From positions 124,001 to 188,000 of the forward strand of contig NZ_PPXC01000007.1 of NCBI RefSeq assembly GCF_002909445.1: 64,000 nucleotides of DNA, given 5' to 3'. Below are positions 48,335-58,885 of this stretch, piece by piece; position 1 is the stretch's first letter; each line of letters opens with the position of its first letter. The translations under genes were made by a program, and so were the position numbers. The notes under the pieces are model-generated. The model had not been told where the DNA came from, made no database searches, and saw only the letters and a program-made list of their open reading frames with translations. The DNA is from Arthrobacter glacialis. GTDB lineage: Bacteria; Actinomycetota; Actinomycetes; Actinomycetales; Micrococcaceae.

Positions 48335-49471
48335 TTAGAGGTTGCCGAGCTTGTCGCGGAGTTTGGCGAACATGCCGCCGCTGGAGACCAGCTTGCCTTC
48401 GGTGAATGTTTCACCGCGCAAGGCGGCCAGCTGCTTCAGGAGCTCCTCCTGGGCGGCGTCCACCTTGGTGGGTGTTTCCACATGGATGTGCACCTTGAGA
48501 TCGCCGCGGCCAAAGCCGCGCAGATGGGTCACACCCAGGCTGCGCAAGTTGATGATCTCCCCGGCCTGGGCTCCCGGCTTGATGCTGATGGGCTGTTCGC
48601 CGTCGAAGGTTTCAAAGGTCAGCTCAGTGCCCAACGCAGCAGCCGTCATGGGCACGCTGAGGGTGGCGTGCAGGTCATCGCCTTCGCGCAGGAAGTTGGG
48701 GTCGTTGTTGACCTTCATCTCCACGTAGAGGTCACCCGCCGGTCCACCAGCCGGACCGGCCTCGCCCTGGTGAGCCAACTGAATGCGGGTGCCTGTGCTG
48801 ACGCCTGCCGGGACCTTGATGGTGAAGCTGCGGCGGTCACGCACGCGGCCCTCACCCATGCACTCGTTGCATGGGTCAATGATCATGGTGCCAAAGCCCT
48901 GGCAGGAGTTGCAGGTGGCCAGCGTCATGACATTGCCCAGGATGGAGCGCACGGGGCGCTGGATCTGGCCGCTGCCGTGGCAAACATCGCACGTGGTGGG
49001 TGAAGTGCCCGGACGGCAGCAGCTGCCCTCACAGGTGCCACAAGTGATGGCCGTGTCAATTTCGAGTTTCTTGTTGACGCCGAACACTGCCTCTTTCAAG
49101 TCAATGCGGACAGTGATGAGGGCATCCTGGCCGCGTCGCATGCGCGACGCCGGACCACGCCCACCACCGCCTCCACTGCCGCCAAAGAACGTCTCGAAGA
49201 TGTCCTGGAAGGCGAAACCCTGGCCGTCAAAGTTGCCGCCACCGCCACCGTTGTCATTGCCGTTCTCATTGCCCGTGGTGTCATAGACCCGCCGCTTTTG
49301 CGGGTCGGAGAGGACCTCGTAGGCGTGTGTCACAGCCTTGAATCGGTCCTGGGCATCCGGGGCGTCATTGACGTCGGGGTGGAGCTTACGCGCCAGCTTG
49401 CGGTAAGCCTTCTTGATCTCCTCGGCGGTCGCGTCGCGGGCGACGCCCAATGAATCGTAGTGATTGCTCAA
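48335..49471 (-). CDS. dnaJ: Molecular chaperone DnaJ
   Basis: DnaJ delivers substrates to DnaK. The 378-residue protein has a J domain with the HPD motif (KLHPDVND), a Gly-rich region (about 68-105), and a zinc-binding Cys domain. The first Cys repeat reads [12 protein letters not shown] instead of CxxCxGxG; the others ([24 protein letters not shown]) are regular. The actinobacterial heat-shock pair hrcA-dnaJ fits a DnaJ2-type copy controlled by HrcA. The dnaK-linked copy is not in this window. Confidence 0.95.
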   Translation of the reverse strand: MSNHYDSLGVARDATAEEIKKAYRKLARKLHPDVNDAPDAQDRFKAVTHAYEVLSDPQKRRVYDTTGNENGNDNGGGGGNFDGQGFAFQDIFETFFGGSGGGGGRGPASRMRRGQDALITVRIDLKEAVFGVNKKLEIDTAITCGTCEGSCCRPGTSPTTCDVCHGSGQIQRPVRSILGNVMTLATCNSCQGFGTMIIDPCNECMGEGRVRDRRSFTIKVPAGVSTGTRIQLAHQGEAGPAGGPAGDLYVEMKVNNDPNFLREGDDLHATLSVPMTAAALGTELTFETFDGEQPISIKPGAQAGEIINLRSLGVTHLRGFGRGDLKVHIHVETPTKVDAAQEELLKQLAALRGETFTEGKLVSSGGMFAKLRDKLGNL

Positions 49472-49504
49472 AGTGTTGCTCTCTTTAGTGGAATCGGTGG
49501 CCGC

Positions 49505-50518
49505 TTAGCCGGCCAAAATTCTAGACAGGTACTGTGCCACGGCACGCACGCTGGACATGGTGTTGGGGTAATCCATCCGGGTTGGGCCCACAATTCCGAG
49601 CTTGGCTGTTTCGCCCGGCCCGTAACTGGTCGCCACAACTGACGCCTCGGCCAACGAATCGTGCGGGTTCTCACGGCCAATGACCACTGACATGCCCAAG
49701 GAATCTTGTGCCATCGCCTCCAAAAGGCGCAACAACACAACCTGTTCCTCCAAGGCATCAAGGACAGGGCCAATGCTGAGCGGGAAGTCATTGTTGGACC
49801 TGGCCAAATTGGCCGTCCCAGCCATAACAATCTTGTCTTCCCGGGCATTCCCGGCCAACAGCACCAAACCCTGGGCCAGGCGCACCGCAGGTCCATGCTC
49901 GGAAGGCTGGACTGTGGGCGGGATCCTGACAACCGCCTCGGGCAGGCTTGCCACGGTCACCCCGTGCAGGCCACCCAAAAACACTTGCCGCAGCCCAGCC
50001 AGCATGGCGTCATCAACGTTGGCTCCGACGTCGATCACGTTTTGCTCAACCTTGCCGGACGCCAAAATGAGAACGACAAGCACCTGGCGTGCAGCCAACG
50101 AAACAAATTCAATGTGGCGCACCGTGGCTCCGGCCGAGCGTGGGTACTGCACCACAGCCACCTGGTTGGTCAGCTGGGCCAAGGTCCGCACTGTCCGTTC
50201 CAGGACATCGTCAAGATCAGTGGAGCCCTCCAACAGCACGGCAATGGCGCGGCGTTCGGCGGCAGAAAGCGGTTTGACCGCGGACAGCTGGTCAACAAAA
50301 AGCCTGTAGCCCTTGTCGGTGGGAATGCGCCCGGAGCTGGTGTGCGGGGCGGCGATCAGGCCTTCTTCTTCCAGCGCTGCCATGTCATTGCGGATGGTGG
50401 CGCTGGAGACGCCCAAATGATGCCGCTCAACCAACGCTTTGGAGCCAACAGGTTCGCGTGTGTGTACGTAGTCTTCAACAATGGCCCGCAGGACCTCCAA
50501 CTTCCGTGGTTCACTCAT
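49505..50518 (-). CDS. hrcA: Heat-inducible transcription repressor HrcA
   Basis: HrcA represses class I heat-shock genes by binding CIRCE. The 337-residue protein has a winged-helix N-terminus (KLEVLRAIVEDYVHTREPVGSKAL, GVSSATIRNDMAALEEEGLI, HTSSGRIPTDKGYRLFVD). The ATG has an excellent ribosome-binding site (AAGGAGGTGA). A CIRCE operator lies 80 bases upstream, so hrcA-dnaJ-rsmE is autoregulated. Confidence 0.96.
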   Translation of the reverse strand: MSEPRKLEVLRAIVEDYVHTREPVGSKALVERHHLGVSSATIRNDMAALEEEGLIAAPHTSSGRIPTDKGYRLFVDQLSAVKPLSAAERRAIAVLLEGSTDLDDVLERTVRTLAQLTNQVAVVQYPRSAGATVRHIEFVSLAARQVLVVLILASGKVEQNVIDVGANVDDAMLAGLRQVFLGGLHGVTVASLPEAVVRIPPTVQPSEHGPAVRLAQGLVLLAGNAREDKIVMAGTANLARSNNDFPLSIGPVLDALEEQVVLLRLLEAMAQDSLGMSVVIGRENPHDSLAEASVVATSYGPGETAKLGIVGPTRMDYPNTMSSVRAVAQYLSRILAG

Positions 50519-50597
50519 ACCTGTCACCTCCTTCTCAATGTCACACAAACGCCTTGCTTGCACTGGGTGTGCTGCCGGCTGTGGCAGCACAAGGACG

Positions 50598-50624
50598 TTA
50601 GCACTCTACCCAACCAAGTGCTAA
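50598..50624 (-). promoter_or_regulatory. CIRCE operator of hrcA-dnaJ
   Basis: TTAGCACTC and AAGTGCTAA are separated by nine bases, against the consensus TTAGCACTC-N9-GAGTGCTAA, with one mismatch in the second half. It sits in the hrcA promoter region, where HrcA should bind. Confidence 0.93.
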
Positions 50625-50769
50625 GTCTAATACTTTTTCTGCCGCCCCTCCCGTGCCTCTGTGGCCATGGTGAACCGGATATTGTGCCCTTGAAGCGGTT
50701 AGCATGGATTTTCACAGTTGCAGCGTTCGCCATGAGCGTTGCCCCAAGAATGAAGAGTCAGGTTTTAGC

Positions 50770-51618
50770 GTGGAATTCAACCAGTGGGGCCCCCAAGATT
50801 TGAGCCCACCTCCCGCCCGTACCCTGCCGAAAGTGGAAGCCGTTTCCGGGCTTGTGGTGGAGGACCAGCAAACCGGTTGGGTGGGCGCGGTGGTCAGATT
50901 GGAAAAGTCCGGCGGCATGCACATTGTGGAGCTTGCCGACAGGCGCGAGAAAATCCGGGCCTTCCCCTTGGGATTTGGTTTCCTCTATGAAGGCGCGGCC
51001 GTTGAGCTCATCGCCCCGCGCGTTGTGGCCACCCAGCAAACCCTGCGCACCGCCTCCGGTTCGGTGAAAGTTGCCAACAGCCGCGCCAAAGTGGCCAAGG
51101 CCAGTCGTATCTGGGTGGAGGGCAAGCACGACGCCGAACTCGTTGAGAAAGTCTGGGGGGACGATTTGCGCGTTGAAGGGATTGTGGTGGAGCCCCTGCG
51201 CGGCATCGATGACTTGGCGGCAGCCGTGGCGGATTTCTCCCCCGGCCCCAACCGCCGTTTGGGCATTTTGGTGGACCACTTGGTGCCGGGGTCCAAGGAA
51301 TCGCGCATTGTGGCCAATCTCATGAAGTCACCCGGCACACACAACAACGTTTTGGTGGTGGGTCACCCGTACGTGGATGTGTGGCAGGCCATCAAACCAG
51401 CCACCTTGGGCATTCCCGCCTGGCCAGTTATCCCGAGATCAATGGAATGGAAGCTGGGCATCCTCAAAGCTTTTGGCTGGCCCCACAGCACAGCTGAGGA
51501 CATTGGTTTGGGGTGGCAGCGGCTGCTGTCACGGGTGAATTCTTACGCCGATCTGGAGCCTTCGTTGCTGGGCCGGGTGGAAGAAGTGATTGACTTCCTC
51601 ACGGCACCCGTATCCTAG
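50770..51618 (+). CDS. DUF3097 family protein
   Basis: This protein of about 282 residues begins VEFNQWGPQDLS and contains IWVEGKHDAELVEKVWGDDLRVEGIVVEPL, ILVDHLVPGSKESRI and VVGHPYVDVWQAI. This matches DUF3097, an actinobacterial family whose central part is Toprim-like (the VEGKHD...LVDHL pattern). No function is known. The GTG start is chosen on family grounds; the frame is open to 50704. Divergent from hrcA. Confidence 0.85.
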   Translation: MEFNQWGPQDLSPPPARTLPKVEAVSGLVVEDQQTGWVGAVVRLEKSGGMHIVELADRREKIRAFPLGFGFLYEGAAVELIAPRVVATQQTLRTASGSVKVANSRAKVAKASRIWVEGKHDAELVEKVWGDDLRVEGIVVEPLRGIDDLAAAVADFSPGPNRRLGILVDHLVPGSKESRIVANLMKSPGTHNNVLVVGHPYVDVWQAIKPATLGIPAWPVIPRSMEWKLGILKAFGWPHSTAEDIGLGWQRLLSRVNSYADLEPSLLGRVEEVIDFLTAPVS

Positions 51619-51673
51619 AGAGTGGCCAGCGATATGTTGGCCAGCAGTTTCGCTTGTTGAAAGGCCAGTCATT

Positions 51674-52063
51674 GTGAGTCATCCGGTAAACCAGCAGAAT
51701 GGTTCGACCAAGCCGCCGCTGACCCCCTCAGAGGACAAGCAGTGGGCGTTCATGGCCCATTGCGGCGGTATTCTGGGCTGCATTCCGGCATTGCTGATCC
51801 ACAGGTATGTGGCGCCCCGCGGCCCGTTCACCGCCCAGGAATCCCTGGAAGCCTTGAACTTCACTTTGCCGCCCACGGCCCTGGCGATACTCCTGAATCT
51901 GTTGGGATTCATTTTCACGTTCTTCAACCCGCAGCTTGGCACGGTGTTTTTCCTGCTCGCCCTTCTCGTGTGGGCGTTCCTGACTGCCTTCTCCGTCATT
52001 GGCGCCGTGAGTGTCAACAAGGGTCAGCCATACCGCTACTCCCTGAATCTGCGCCTGCTCTAG
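51674..52063 (+). CDS. DUF4870 family membrane protein
   Basis: This 129-residue protein has a polar start and the family pattern DKQWAFMAHCGGILGCIPALL, ESLEALNFTL, then two helices and a VNKGQPYRYSLNLRLL tail. DUF4870/Tic20-like small membrane proteins have unknown roles. GAAAGG precedes the GTG. It follows the DUF3097 gene by 55 bases and ends at a long hairpin. Confidence 0.85.
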   Translation: MSHPVNQQNGSTKPPLTPSEDKQWAFMAHCGGILGCIPALLIHRYVAPRGPFTAQESLEALNFTLPPTALAILLNLLGFIFTFFNPQLGTVFFLLALLVWAFLTAFSVIGAVSVNKGQPYRYSLNLRLL

Positions 52064-52071
52064 TAACCCAA

Positions 52072-52141
52072 AACTGACCCGCAGAAAACGCCGAAAATCA
52101 CGCTAAAAGCGTAGATTTTCGGCGTTTTCTGCGGGTCAGTT
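52072..52141. terminator. Very long hairpin between DUF4870 and hemW
   Basis: A 28-bp perfect stem (52072-52099 with 52114-52141) continues, after one bulged base, for five more pairs to a three-base loop. It lies between converging genes, nine bases after the DUF4870 stop. Stem length far exceeds that of an ordinary terminator. Confidence 0.9.
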
Positions 52142-52151
52142 GGTCTTGAGG

Positions 52152-53381
52152 CTAGTCCAGGAGGGCCCTGGTCACGGCGTCGCCCAGGAGGCGGCCCTTG
52201 AGGGTGAGCACCAGGGTCCCGGCAAAGGCCTTGAGCGGCTCCACCAATTCCTGGGCAATGAGCCCGGCAACAGCCTTGCGTGCTTCAGGGCTGAGCGTGT
52301 TGATGGCCATACCCTCGGACAGGCGCGAGGTCAGCATGATGCGTTCCATGGCCCTGGTGTCCGCATCGAGGGTTTCCCGTCCGGCAGCAGGCGATTCACC
52401 CTTGTCCAGACGGTTGGCATAGGCCGTGGGGTGTTTGACATTCCACCAGCGCACACCTCCAACGTGGGAGTGGGCACCGGGGCCGATCCCCCACCAATCG
52501 TCCCCCCGCCAGTACGCCAGGTTGTGTTGGCAGGCATCCTCGGGGGTCCGGGACCAGTTGCTTACTTCGTACCAGGACAATCCGGCCTCGGTGAACAAAG
52601 CGTCGGCAAGCTCGTACTTGAGGGCATGGTCGTCGTCGTCGATGTTGGGCACCTGGCCGCGGCGAATTTGGGCGGCCAGCTTGGTGCCCTCTTCAACGAT
52701 GAGCGAATACGCAGAAATGTGGTCGGGCTCGTAGCTCAGGGCTGTCCGCACAGACGTTTCCCAGTCGGCGACTGACTCCCCCGGCGTGCCGTAGATCAAG
52801 TCGACGCTCACGTTCAGGCCAACCTCGCGGGCCCAGGCCACAGCCTGCGGCACACGGTCGGGATTGTGGGTCCTGTCAAGGACCTTCAAAACGTGCGGCA
52901 CCGCTGACTGCATGCCGAAGGACACACGGGTAAAACCGCCGTCGTACAGTTCTTGCAACGACTCCTTGGTGACCGAGTCCGGGTTGGCCTCCGTGGTGAC
53001 CTCAGCCCCGTCCTCCAGCCCCCACTGCGCGACGGCGGCACCCAGAATGCGGGTCAGATCGCCCGCGGGCAGGAGGGTGGGCGTGCCACCGCCAAAGAAC
53101 ACGGTGCTCAGCTTGCGCGCAGGCAGGCCCGACGCAACCATGGCCCGGGCGGCAAATTCCACCTCGCGCACGGCCGTTTCGGCGTATGCGTCCTGTGAGG
53201 CGCCCCCGCCAAGCTCCGTGGCCGTATAGGTGTTGAAGTCGCAGTAGCCGCAGCGCACGGCGCAAAACGGGATGTGCGCGTAGAGGCTGAATTTGCGGTC
53301 CGCCGCACCGACGGCAGCCTGCGCGGGCAGGATGCCGTCGGCCGGAGCCGGATCGCCAAGGGGCAAAGCGCTGGGTGTCAC
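52152..53381 (-). CDS. hemW: Radical SAM heme chaperone HemW
   Basis: HemW is a heme chaperone related to coproporphyrinogen dehydrogenases. This 409-residue protein has the cluster motif CAVRCGYC (CxxxCxxC), [11 protein letters not shown] and the [12 protein letters not shown] strand. It has HemW's CGYCDF cluster context rather than the catalytic HemN form, so a chaperone is preferred. The GTG overlaps the lepA stop (GTGA). Confidence 0.93.
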   Translation of the reverse strand: MTPSALPLGDPAPADGILPAQAAVGAADRKFSLYAHIPFCAVRCGYCDFNTYTATELGGGASQDAYAETAVREVEFAARAMVASGLPARKLSTVFFGGGTPTLLPAGDLTRILGAAVAQWGLEDGAEVTTEANPDSVTKESLQELYDGGFTRVSFGMQSAVPHVLKVLDRTHNPDRVPQAVAWAREVGLNVSVDLIYGTPGESVADWETSVRTALSYEPDHISAYSLIVEEGTKLAAQIRRGQVPNIDDDDHALKYELADALFTEAGLSWYEVSNWSRTPEDACQHNLAYWRGDDWWGIGPGAHSHVGGVRWWNVKHPTAYANRLDKGESPAAGRETLDADTRAMERIMLTSRLSEGMAINTLSPEARKAVAGLIAQELVEPLKAFAGTLVLTLKGRLLGDAVTRALLD

Positions 53382-55234
53382 TTCTTTGACTTGTCCTTAG
53401 GCGCTTCGGCAGTTGTCAGCGCGGCGATGAAGGCTTCCTGGGGAACCTCAACGCGGCCCACCATCTTCATGCGCTTCTTGCCTTCCTTCTGCTTTTCCAA
53501 CAGCTTGCGCTTACGGGAAATGTCACCGCCGTAGCACTTGGCCAGGACGTCCTTGCGGATGGCGCGGATGCTTTCACGGGCAATGATGCGGGCACCAATG
53601 GCAGCCTGGATGGGCACCTCGAACTGCTGGCGCGGGATGAGCTCGCGGAGCTTGCCGGTCATCATGACACCGTAGGAGTACGCCTTGTCACGGTGGGTGA
53701 TGGCACTGAAGGCATCCACTTGCTCGCCCTGGAGCAGGATGTCGACCTTGACCAGGTCGGCGACCTGATCGCCGTCGGCCTTCCAGTCAAGGGAGCCGTA
53801 GCCGCGGGTCTTGGACTTCAAGATGTCAAAGAAGTCAAAGACGATCTCGGCCAAAGGCAGGCGGTAGCGGATCTCCACCCGGTCCTCGGACAGGTAGTCC
53901 ATGCCGCCCAAAATGCCGCGGCGGGTCTGGCACAATTCCATGATGGCGCCCACAAACTCGGTGGGAGCCAAGATGGTGGCGGCCACCATGGGCTCGCGCA
54001 CCTCGGCGATTTTCCCTGACGGATATTCGCTGGGGTTCGTTACGTGGACAACCTTCTTGTCCTCAAGGGTGACCTCGTACTCCACGTTGGGGGCTGTGGA
54101 GATCAGGTCAAGGTTGTGTTCGCGTTCCAGACGCTCACGGGTGATTTCCAGGTGCAGCAGGCCTAGGAAGCCCACACGGAATCCAAACCCTAGGGCTGCG
54201 GAGGTCTCCGGTTCGTAAATGAGGGCAGCGTCATTGAGCATGAGCTTTTCCAGCGCGTCACGCAACACCGGGTAGTCCGTACCGTCCATGGGGTACAGGC
54301 CGGAGAACACCATGGGCTTGGCGTCGTGGTAGCCGGCCAGGGCTTCTGATGCGGGCTTGCTGAACGTGGTCACGGTGTCGCCCACCTTGGACAGGCGCAC
54401 ATCCTTCACGCCCGTGATCAAGTAACCAACCTCACCAACGCCCAGACCCTTGGAAGGGGTGGGCTCCGGGGCACTGACACCAATTTCCAGCAGCTCGTGG
54501 GTGGCGCGGGTGGACATCATCTGGATTTTTTCGCGCGGGCTCAGGCTGCCGTCAATGACGCGCACGTAGGTGACAACGCCGCGGTAAGTGTCATACACGG
54601 AGTCAAAGATCATGGCGCGGGCCGGGGCGTTGGGATCGCCAACGGGTGCCGGCAGCTCACGGACGATCAAATCCAGCAGCGCTTCAACGCCAACACCGGT
54701 CTTGCCGGAGACCATCAGGACGTCCTCGGGCTTGCCGCCAATCAGGTTGGCCAGTTCCAGCGCGTACTTCTCCGGCTGGGCTGCCGGAAGGTCAATCTTG
54801 TTCAGCACCGGAATGATGGTGAGGTTGTTCTCCATGGCCAGGTACAGGTTGGCCAGCGTCTGGGCCTCAATGCCCTGGGCGGCATCAACGAGCAGGATGG
54901 CGCCTTCACAGGCGGCCAACGACCGGGAGACCTCGTAGGTGAAGTCAACGTGGCCCGGGGTGTCGATCATGTTCAAGCAGTAGGCGGTGCCATCTACTTC
55001 CCAAGGGATGCGCACTGCCTGGGACTTGATGGTGATGCCGCGCTCACGCTCAATGTCCATCCGGTCAAGGTACTGGGCTTTCATGTCACGCTGCTTGACA
55101 ACTCCAGTGAGCTGGAGCATCCGGTCCGCCAGGGTTGATTTCCCGTGGTCAATGTGAGCGATGATGCAGAAGTTCCTGATGATCGCCGGATCGGTCGCGG
55201 CGGGCACCGGAGCAGTGCGGGCCATGGGTGACAC
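53378..55234 (-). CDS. lepA: Elongation factor 4 (LepA)
   Basis: LepA is a ribosome-bound GTPase involved in ribosome assembly or back-translocation. This 618-residue protein has [16 protein letters not shown] and NKIDL, the domain II-III segments, and the LepA-specific C-terminal domain ([34 protein letters not shown]). The GTG follows AAGGA. It forms an operon with hemW. Confidence 0.97.
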   Translation of the reverse strand: MSPMARTAPVPAATDPAIIRNFCIIAHIDHGKSTLADRMLQLTGVVKQRDMKAQYLDRMDIERERGITIKSQAVRIPWEVDGTAYCLNMIDTPGHVDFTYEVSRSLAACEGAILLVDAAQGIEAQTLANLYLAMENNLTIIPVLNKIDLPAAQPEKYALELANLIGGKPEDVLMVSGKTGVGVEALLDLIVRELPAPVGDPNAPARAMIFDSVYDTYRGVVTYVRVIDGSLSPREKIQMMSTRATHELLEIGVSAPEPTPSKGLGVGEVGYLITGVKDVRLSKVGDTVTTFSKPASEALAGYHDAKPMVFSGLYPMDGTDYPVLRDALEKLMLNDAALIYEPETSAALGFGFRVGFLGLLHLEITRERLEREHNLDLISTAPNVEYEVTLEDKKVVHVTNPSEYPSGKIAEVREPMVAATILAPTEFVGAIMELCQTRRGILGGMDYLSEDRVEIRYRLPLAEIVFDFFDILKSKTRGYGSLDWKADGDQVADLVKVDILLQGEQVDAFSAITHRDKAYSYGVMMTGKLRELIPRQQFEVPIQAAIGARIIARESIRAIRKDVLAKCYGGDISRKRKLLEKQKEGKKRMKMVGRVEVPQEAFIAALTTAEAPKDKSKK

Positions 55235-55399
55235 TGGTGTTCCTTACTGTTGCGTGAACGCAGGGATGGCAGTGCATATACCGCCACCGTGCAGGGGGTG
55301 TGCCCGCGCACTGAACAGGCGGACACTCATTGCCTTCAAGTCTCCCACGTTTAGGGCCCTAGATGAGAACTGACGGGCCCATTCGCTACTGTAGAAGCC

Positions 55400-55987
55400 A
55401 TGCCTTCAACAACGGACCGCATCATTGGCCTTCTGCGTTCATTTGCCCGCGCACTTTTCAACCCCGGCAAGACCACACCGCCGCGCACCCGCCCCGGCAG
55501 CAAGACCAGCGGCAAGCCCAGCCCCGGGGCTGGTTCGCGCCCGGCCCAGCGGCCTTCGCAGAACACTCTCGCTAAGGGCCTGAGCGCTCCTTACCCGGGC
55601 GACTTCAACGGAACGTCAACCGTGAGCTATGCCCCCCATCCCGACGGCGCGGCGGACCCGGGTGAGATTGTGTGGACCTGGGTGCCCTATGAGGAGGACT
55701 TCAGCCAGGGCAAGGACAGGCCCGTCCTGGTGGTGGGCCGCTCCGGGAAACGGCTCTTGGCACTCATGCTCACCAGCAAGGATCACGGCAATGACCGGCG
55801 GGGAGACAACGACTACGTGGACATTGGCACCGGGGCGTGGGACCGTCAGGGCCGACCCAGCGAAGTCAAGCTTGATCGGGTGTTGCAGGTGGCCGAGGCT
55901 GATCTGCGCCGCGAGGGTGCAGTGCTCGATGCCAAACGCTTTGCCGCAGTGGCCACGGGGCTGCGCCGGCGACACGGCTGGAAGTAA
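55400..55987 (+). CDS. PemK/MazF-like protein with disordered N-terminus
   Basis: This 195-residue protein starts with a hydrophobic-basic helix and a Pro/Ser/Lys-rich linker (about 20-60). A MazF-fold domain follows (PGEIVWTWVPYEEDFSQGKDRPVLVVG, LALMLTSKDH, YVDIGTGAWD, VKLDRVLQV). Standalone PemK-like proteins of this kind are conserved in actinobacteria; no antitoxin gene is adjacent, so toxicity is not implied. TACTGT ends seven bases before the ATG, a leaderless candidate. Confidence 0.85.
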   Translation: MPSTTDRIIGLLRSFARALFNPGKTTPPRTRPGSKTSGKPSPGAGSRPAQRPSQNTLAKGLSAPYPGDFNGTSTVSYAPHPDGAADPGEIVWTWVPYEEDFSQGKDRPVLVVGRSGKRLLALMLTSKDHGNDRRGDNDYVDIGTGAWDRQGRPSEVKLDRVLQVAEADLRREGAVLDAKRFAAVATGLRRRHGWK

Positions 55988-56014
55988 TCTCACACGCTGG
56001 CAAGTCACCGATCT

Positions 56015-56022
56015 GATAGAAT
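56015..56022 (+). promoter_or_regulatory. Possible extended -10 promoter of rpsT
   Basis: TGATAGAAT, with a TG one base before the TAGAAT hexamer, gives an extended -10 element about 145 bases upstream of rpsT. No good -35 box is present. The long leader that would result could carry regulation, but no structure is proposed. Confidence 0.3.
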
Positions 56023-56167
56023 TTTTATTAGTGTGTGCCCGTGCAGGTCGGCGGGTACAGCAGCTTGACCTGACGTTCACCATAATTCGAGCATCCCCAC
56101 GCCGCTGTCAACGGTCAAGCTACGCCCTCTACGACCGAATTTACGTATCAAAAGAGAGTTATACAAC

Positions 56168-56428
56168 GTGGCTAATATCAAGTCTCAGAAGAAGCGCATC
56201 CTCACGAACGAGAAGGCGCGTCAGCGCAACCTCTCGGTTCGGTCCGAGCTGAAGACCGCTATCCGTGCAGTAAACACGGCGGTGGCCAAGGCCGACAAGG
56301 ATGCAGCTGTGGTTGCACTGGTGAATGCAGGCCGCAAGCTGGACAAGGCTGTCAGCAAGGGCGTTATCCACGCCAACAACGCTGCCAACCGCAAGTCAGC
56401 CATCTCCAAGAAGGTTAACGCCCTCTAA
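56168..56428 (+). CDS. rpsT: Ribosomal protein S20
   Basis: This 86-residue basic helical protein has the S20 pattern [20 protein letters not shown] at the start and [19 protein letters not shown] at the end. It binds 16S rRNA in the 30S subunit. GTG start. A strong hairpin follows. It is convergent with holA, the usual neighbour of rpsT. Confidence 0.97.
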   Translation: MANIKSQKKRILTNEKARQRNLSVRSELKTAIRAVNTAVAKADKDAAVVALVNAGRKLDKAVSKGVIHANNAANRKSAISKKVNAL

Positions 56429-56456
56429 GAGAAGCTGATCTGCTTCGCAACTCAAA

Positions 56457-56490
56457 CGTTGGGCCCCCACCATCTGGTGGGGGCCCAACG
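56457..56490. terminator. Terminator between rpsT and holA
   Basis: A perfect 16-bp stem (CGTTGGGCCCCCACCA with its complement) has a two-base loop. It lies between the converging rpsT and holA genes. Confidence 0.88.
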
Positions 56491-56541
56491 TGTTTAAGCC
56501 ATGCTTTCAGGGAATCTGCCTTGGTGAACCTGAGGGCCGGG

Positions 56542-57549
56542 TTAGCGCCGTGCGGAGGTGGCAATGACGATGACTGCCCGTTCCACCGCATAGACGGGGT
56601 CCTTTGCTGCACCCTTGACCTGGGCATCGGCCTCCGCCAGCACCTTGATGGCCACTACCAGAGCCTCCCCGCTCCAGTGCCCGGCATCGCGGCGTGCGGC
56701 GTCCACCTGCCACGGTGACATGCCCAAGTCACGGGCCAGTTGGGCCGAGCTGCCGCGCAGGGAAAACACCTTGGCCACCTGGCGGACTTTCATGGCCAGC
56801 GCAGCCACCAGCGGCACCGGATCAACTCCTGTGGCAAGGGCGTGACGCAGCGTGGACAACGCGACCGGGGCGTTGCCGGCCAACGCGGCATCAGCGACGC
56901 GGAACGCTGTGGCCTCCACCCGGCCGCCGTAGTACTTGTCGACGTCGTCACTGCTGACCATTCCTGTGGTGTCAGCGATCAGCTGGGAACAGGCCGCGGC
57001 CAGCTCGGACAGGCTTGCCCCCACAGCTGCCACGAGTGCGTGGACGGCCTGGGCATCGATGCGGCGCTTTGCCCTGGAAAACTCTGCACTGACAAAGGAA
57101 GATTTCTCGGCGTCCTTCTTCAGGGGCTGGCACTCCACCCGCGGGGCCCCGAGGGCCTTGAGTGCATCCAGCAACTTCTTGCCCCGCGTGCCGCCGCCGT
57201 GAGTGAGCACCAGTGTCACATCGGGGGCCGGGTCCTTGATGTAAGCCAGGGCATCGACCAAAAAATCGTCGGTCATGCTGGCCAGGGCCGAGACTTGAAT
57301 AAGCTTCGGCTCACTGAAAAGTGACGGGCTGGCCACCATGCCCAGCGCTCCGGCCGTGTAATGGGAAGCGTCCAGCGAGGTCAGTTCCAGCTCGGGGTTC
57401 TGCGCCCTGAGTTTGGCCCGAATGTCATCCACCGCGCGGCTGGCAATAAAGTCCTCCGGACCAAAAAGCAACACCACCGGGGCCAGGGGGACATCACGCC
57501 AATCGGCGCCCGCAGCCGGGCGTTGGGCTGCCCTCGGTGCCGGGCTCAT
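56542..57549 (-). CDS. holA: DNA polymerase III subunit delta
   Basis: The delta subunit opens the sliding clamp for loading. The 335-residue protein has the weak but typical pattern VVLLFGPEDFIASRAVDDIRAKL, ELTSLDASHYTAGALGMVASPSLFSEPKLIQV, and the C-terminal collar domain with LGMSPWQVDAARRDA. AGGAAAG precedes the ATG. In actinobacteria it normally follows comEC; here it follows a truncated comEC. Confidence 0.92.
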   Translation of the reverse strand: MSPAPRAAQRPAAGADWRDVPLAPVVLLFGPEDFIASRAVDDIRAKLRAQNPELELTSLDASHYTAGALGMVASPSLFSEPKLIQVSALASMTDDFLVDALAYIKDPAPDVTLVLTHGGGTRGKKLLDALKALGAPRVECQPLKKDAEKSSFVSAEFSRAKRRIDAQAVHALVAAVGASLSELAAACSQLIADTTGMVSSDDVDKYYGGRVEATAFRVADAALAGNAPVALSTLRHALATGVDPVPLVAALAMKVRQVAKVFSLRGSSAQLARDLGMSPWQVDAARRDAGHWSGEALVVAIKVLAEADAQVKGAAKDPVYAVERAVIVIATSARR

Positions 57550-57664
57550 GGTTGCTTTCCTGTCCACGCATTATTCACAGCATCTACTGTGCCATCCCTG
57601 CTGGTGATTCCCAACCCGACCGGGGCCGGCGCACACCACCTCAAGAGTTCGCAGCCTCACGAAC

Positions 57665-58528
57665 TCACAGCCTCAAAACGGCCGCGCACCACCACGCGGT
57701 GGCCACGGCGGCAAGAACGATCACACTGCCAAAGCCGAAGCGGGCACGCCACCTTTCCGGGAGCAACCGCAATAGCCGCCCAGTGACTGCCTTGGCGCGT
57801 TCGGGCTCCACCAGCGCGAACAAGGCAGCGAGCGTCACGGCGTTCAACACTGCCATCAGGACAACACCTTCCAGCCCCGCCGGCCACGGCAAACTTGCCG
57901 CTGGCAGTTCCGACATCCACCGGGCGACGGCGGCCACCCACCAGGCACCCAATCCGCTGACAAAAGCGCAGACTGAGGCGATGAGCGGCACCAGGGCGGC
58001 GACGGCCAGGCCAAAAGTTCCCACTGTGGTTACCAGTGCCACAACAGGCGCTGCCAGCATGTTGGCCGGAATTGTGTAGGGGGTCAGCCGTGGCGCCAGC
58101 AGGACGATGACCGGGGCGCAGAGCAATTGTGCCGCCAGCGGTATGGCCACTGCCTGGGCCAGCCACACGGGCCACCAGACGGCCAGCCAGTCAACACAGC
58201 GCCTCCCCACCAGATGGATTCCCAACGTAGCCAGCACTGACAAGATGAAGGCATAGTCCGCTGCCAGCCACGGGTCCGCAAGCAGCAACACCACGACAGT
58301 CACGCAAAGCAGGGCCCCCACCCGTTTGGGTCTGCCACCCAACAGGGCCACCGCCCCGATGGCACCCATAACTGCAGCCCGAAGCACACTGGGATCGGGC
58401 CCCACGAGAACAACAAATCCCACCAGCCCGGCTCCGGAGGCAAGAAAGGCCACCGGACGCGGTACCCGCAGTGAACGCACCAACAACATCAACGACGCCA
58501 ACACCAGAGTGCAGTTGGCCCCAGAGAC
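57665..58528 (-). pseudogene. comEC: Truncated comEC (competence membrane channel), C-terminal membrane part only
   Basis: The remaining 287 codons match the ComEC competence domain from VSGANCTLVLASLMLLVRSL through LADPWLAADYAFILSVLATLGI to the last helices. This domain forms the DNA uptake channel. Native ComEC has several hundred residues before VSGANC (preceded by HLTA), including the DUF4131 region; here the frame stays open upstream to 58690, but those 54 residues (ending HLIHPSTFST) are not ComEC. A metallo-beta-lactamase-like C-terminal domain is also absent; only 115 bases lie between its stop and holA. The start codon and signals are gone, so I call it a pseudogene. Confidence 0.8.
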
Positions 58529-58885
58529 TGTTGAAAAAGTAGATGGGTGAATTAGGTGATCAAGTTTGATCAAGTTGCGAGCCCGTGCCACTGTCCAGCG
58601 TAGGCCCGCCAAAGGCCCCGCTATCGCGTGTACGTCGACTCCGCCACAACTGCGTTGGCTCCCATCAGAGGCGCCGTCGACAATTCCCATCTCCGGTCAT
58701 CCGCCCGTGGAATCTTGACCTTCTCCAAGCAGCGGACGCAAGCGCCCTCGTTATACACGGGACAGACTCCGACCTCTTTACACGGGGCACCTTCGAAAGT
58801 TTAGTCAAGCCCACTGGTTCAGTTTGTAGCCGTCAAGGATTCTTGCGCCCGTCAAGTTTGTGAGACGTCTGATGGGTATTTCTTC

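Noticed and set aside
55400-55987. PemK-like gene as half of a toxin-antitoxin pair
   Set aside because: No small antitoxin frame lies directly before or after it; the standalone form is common on actinobacterial chromosomes.
58529-58690. In-frame start of comEC at 58690
   Set aside because: The 54 codons before VSGANC do not resemble ComEC and include the foreign junction sequence, so a native start there is unlikely.
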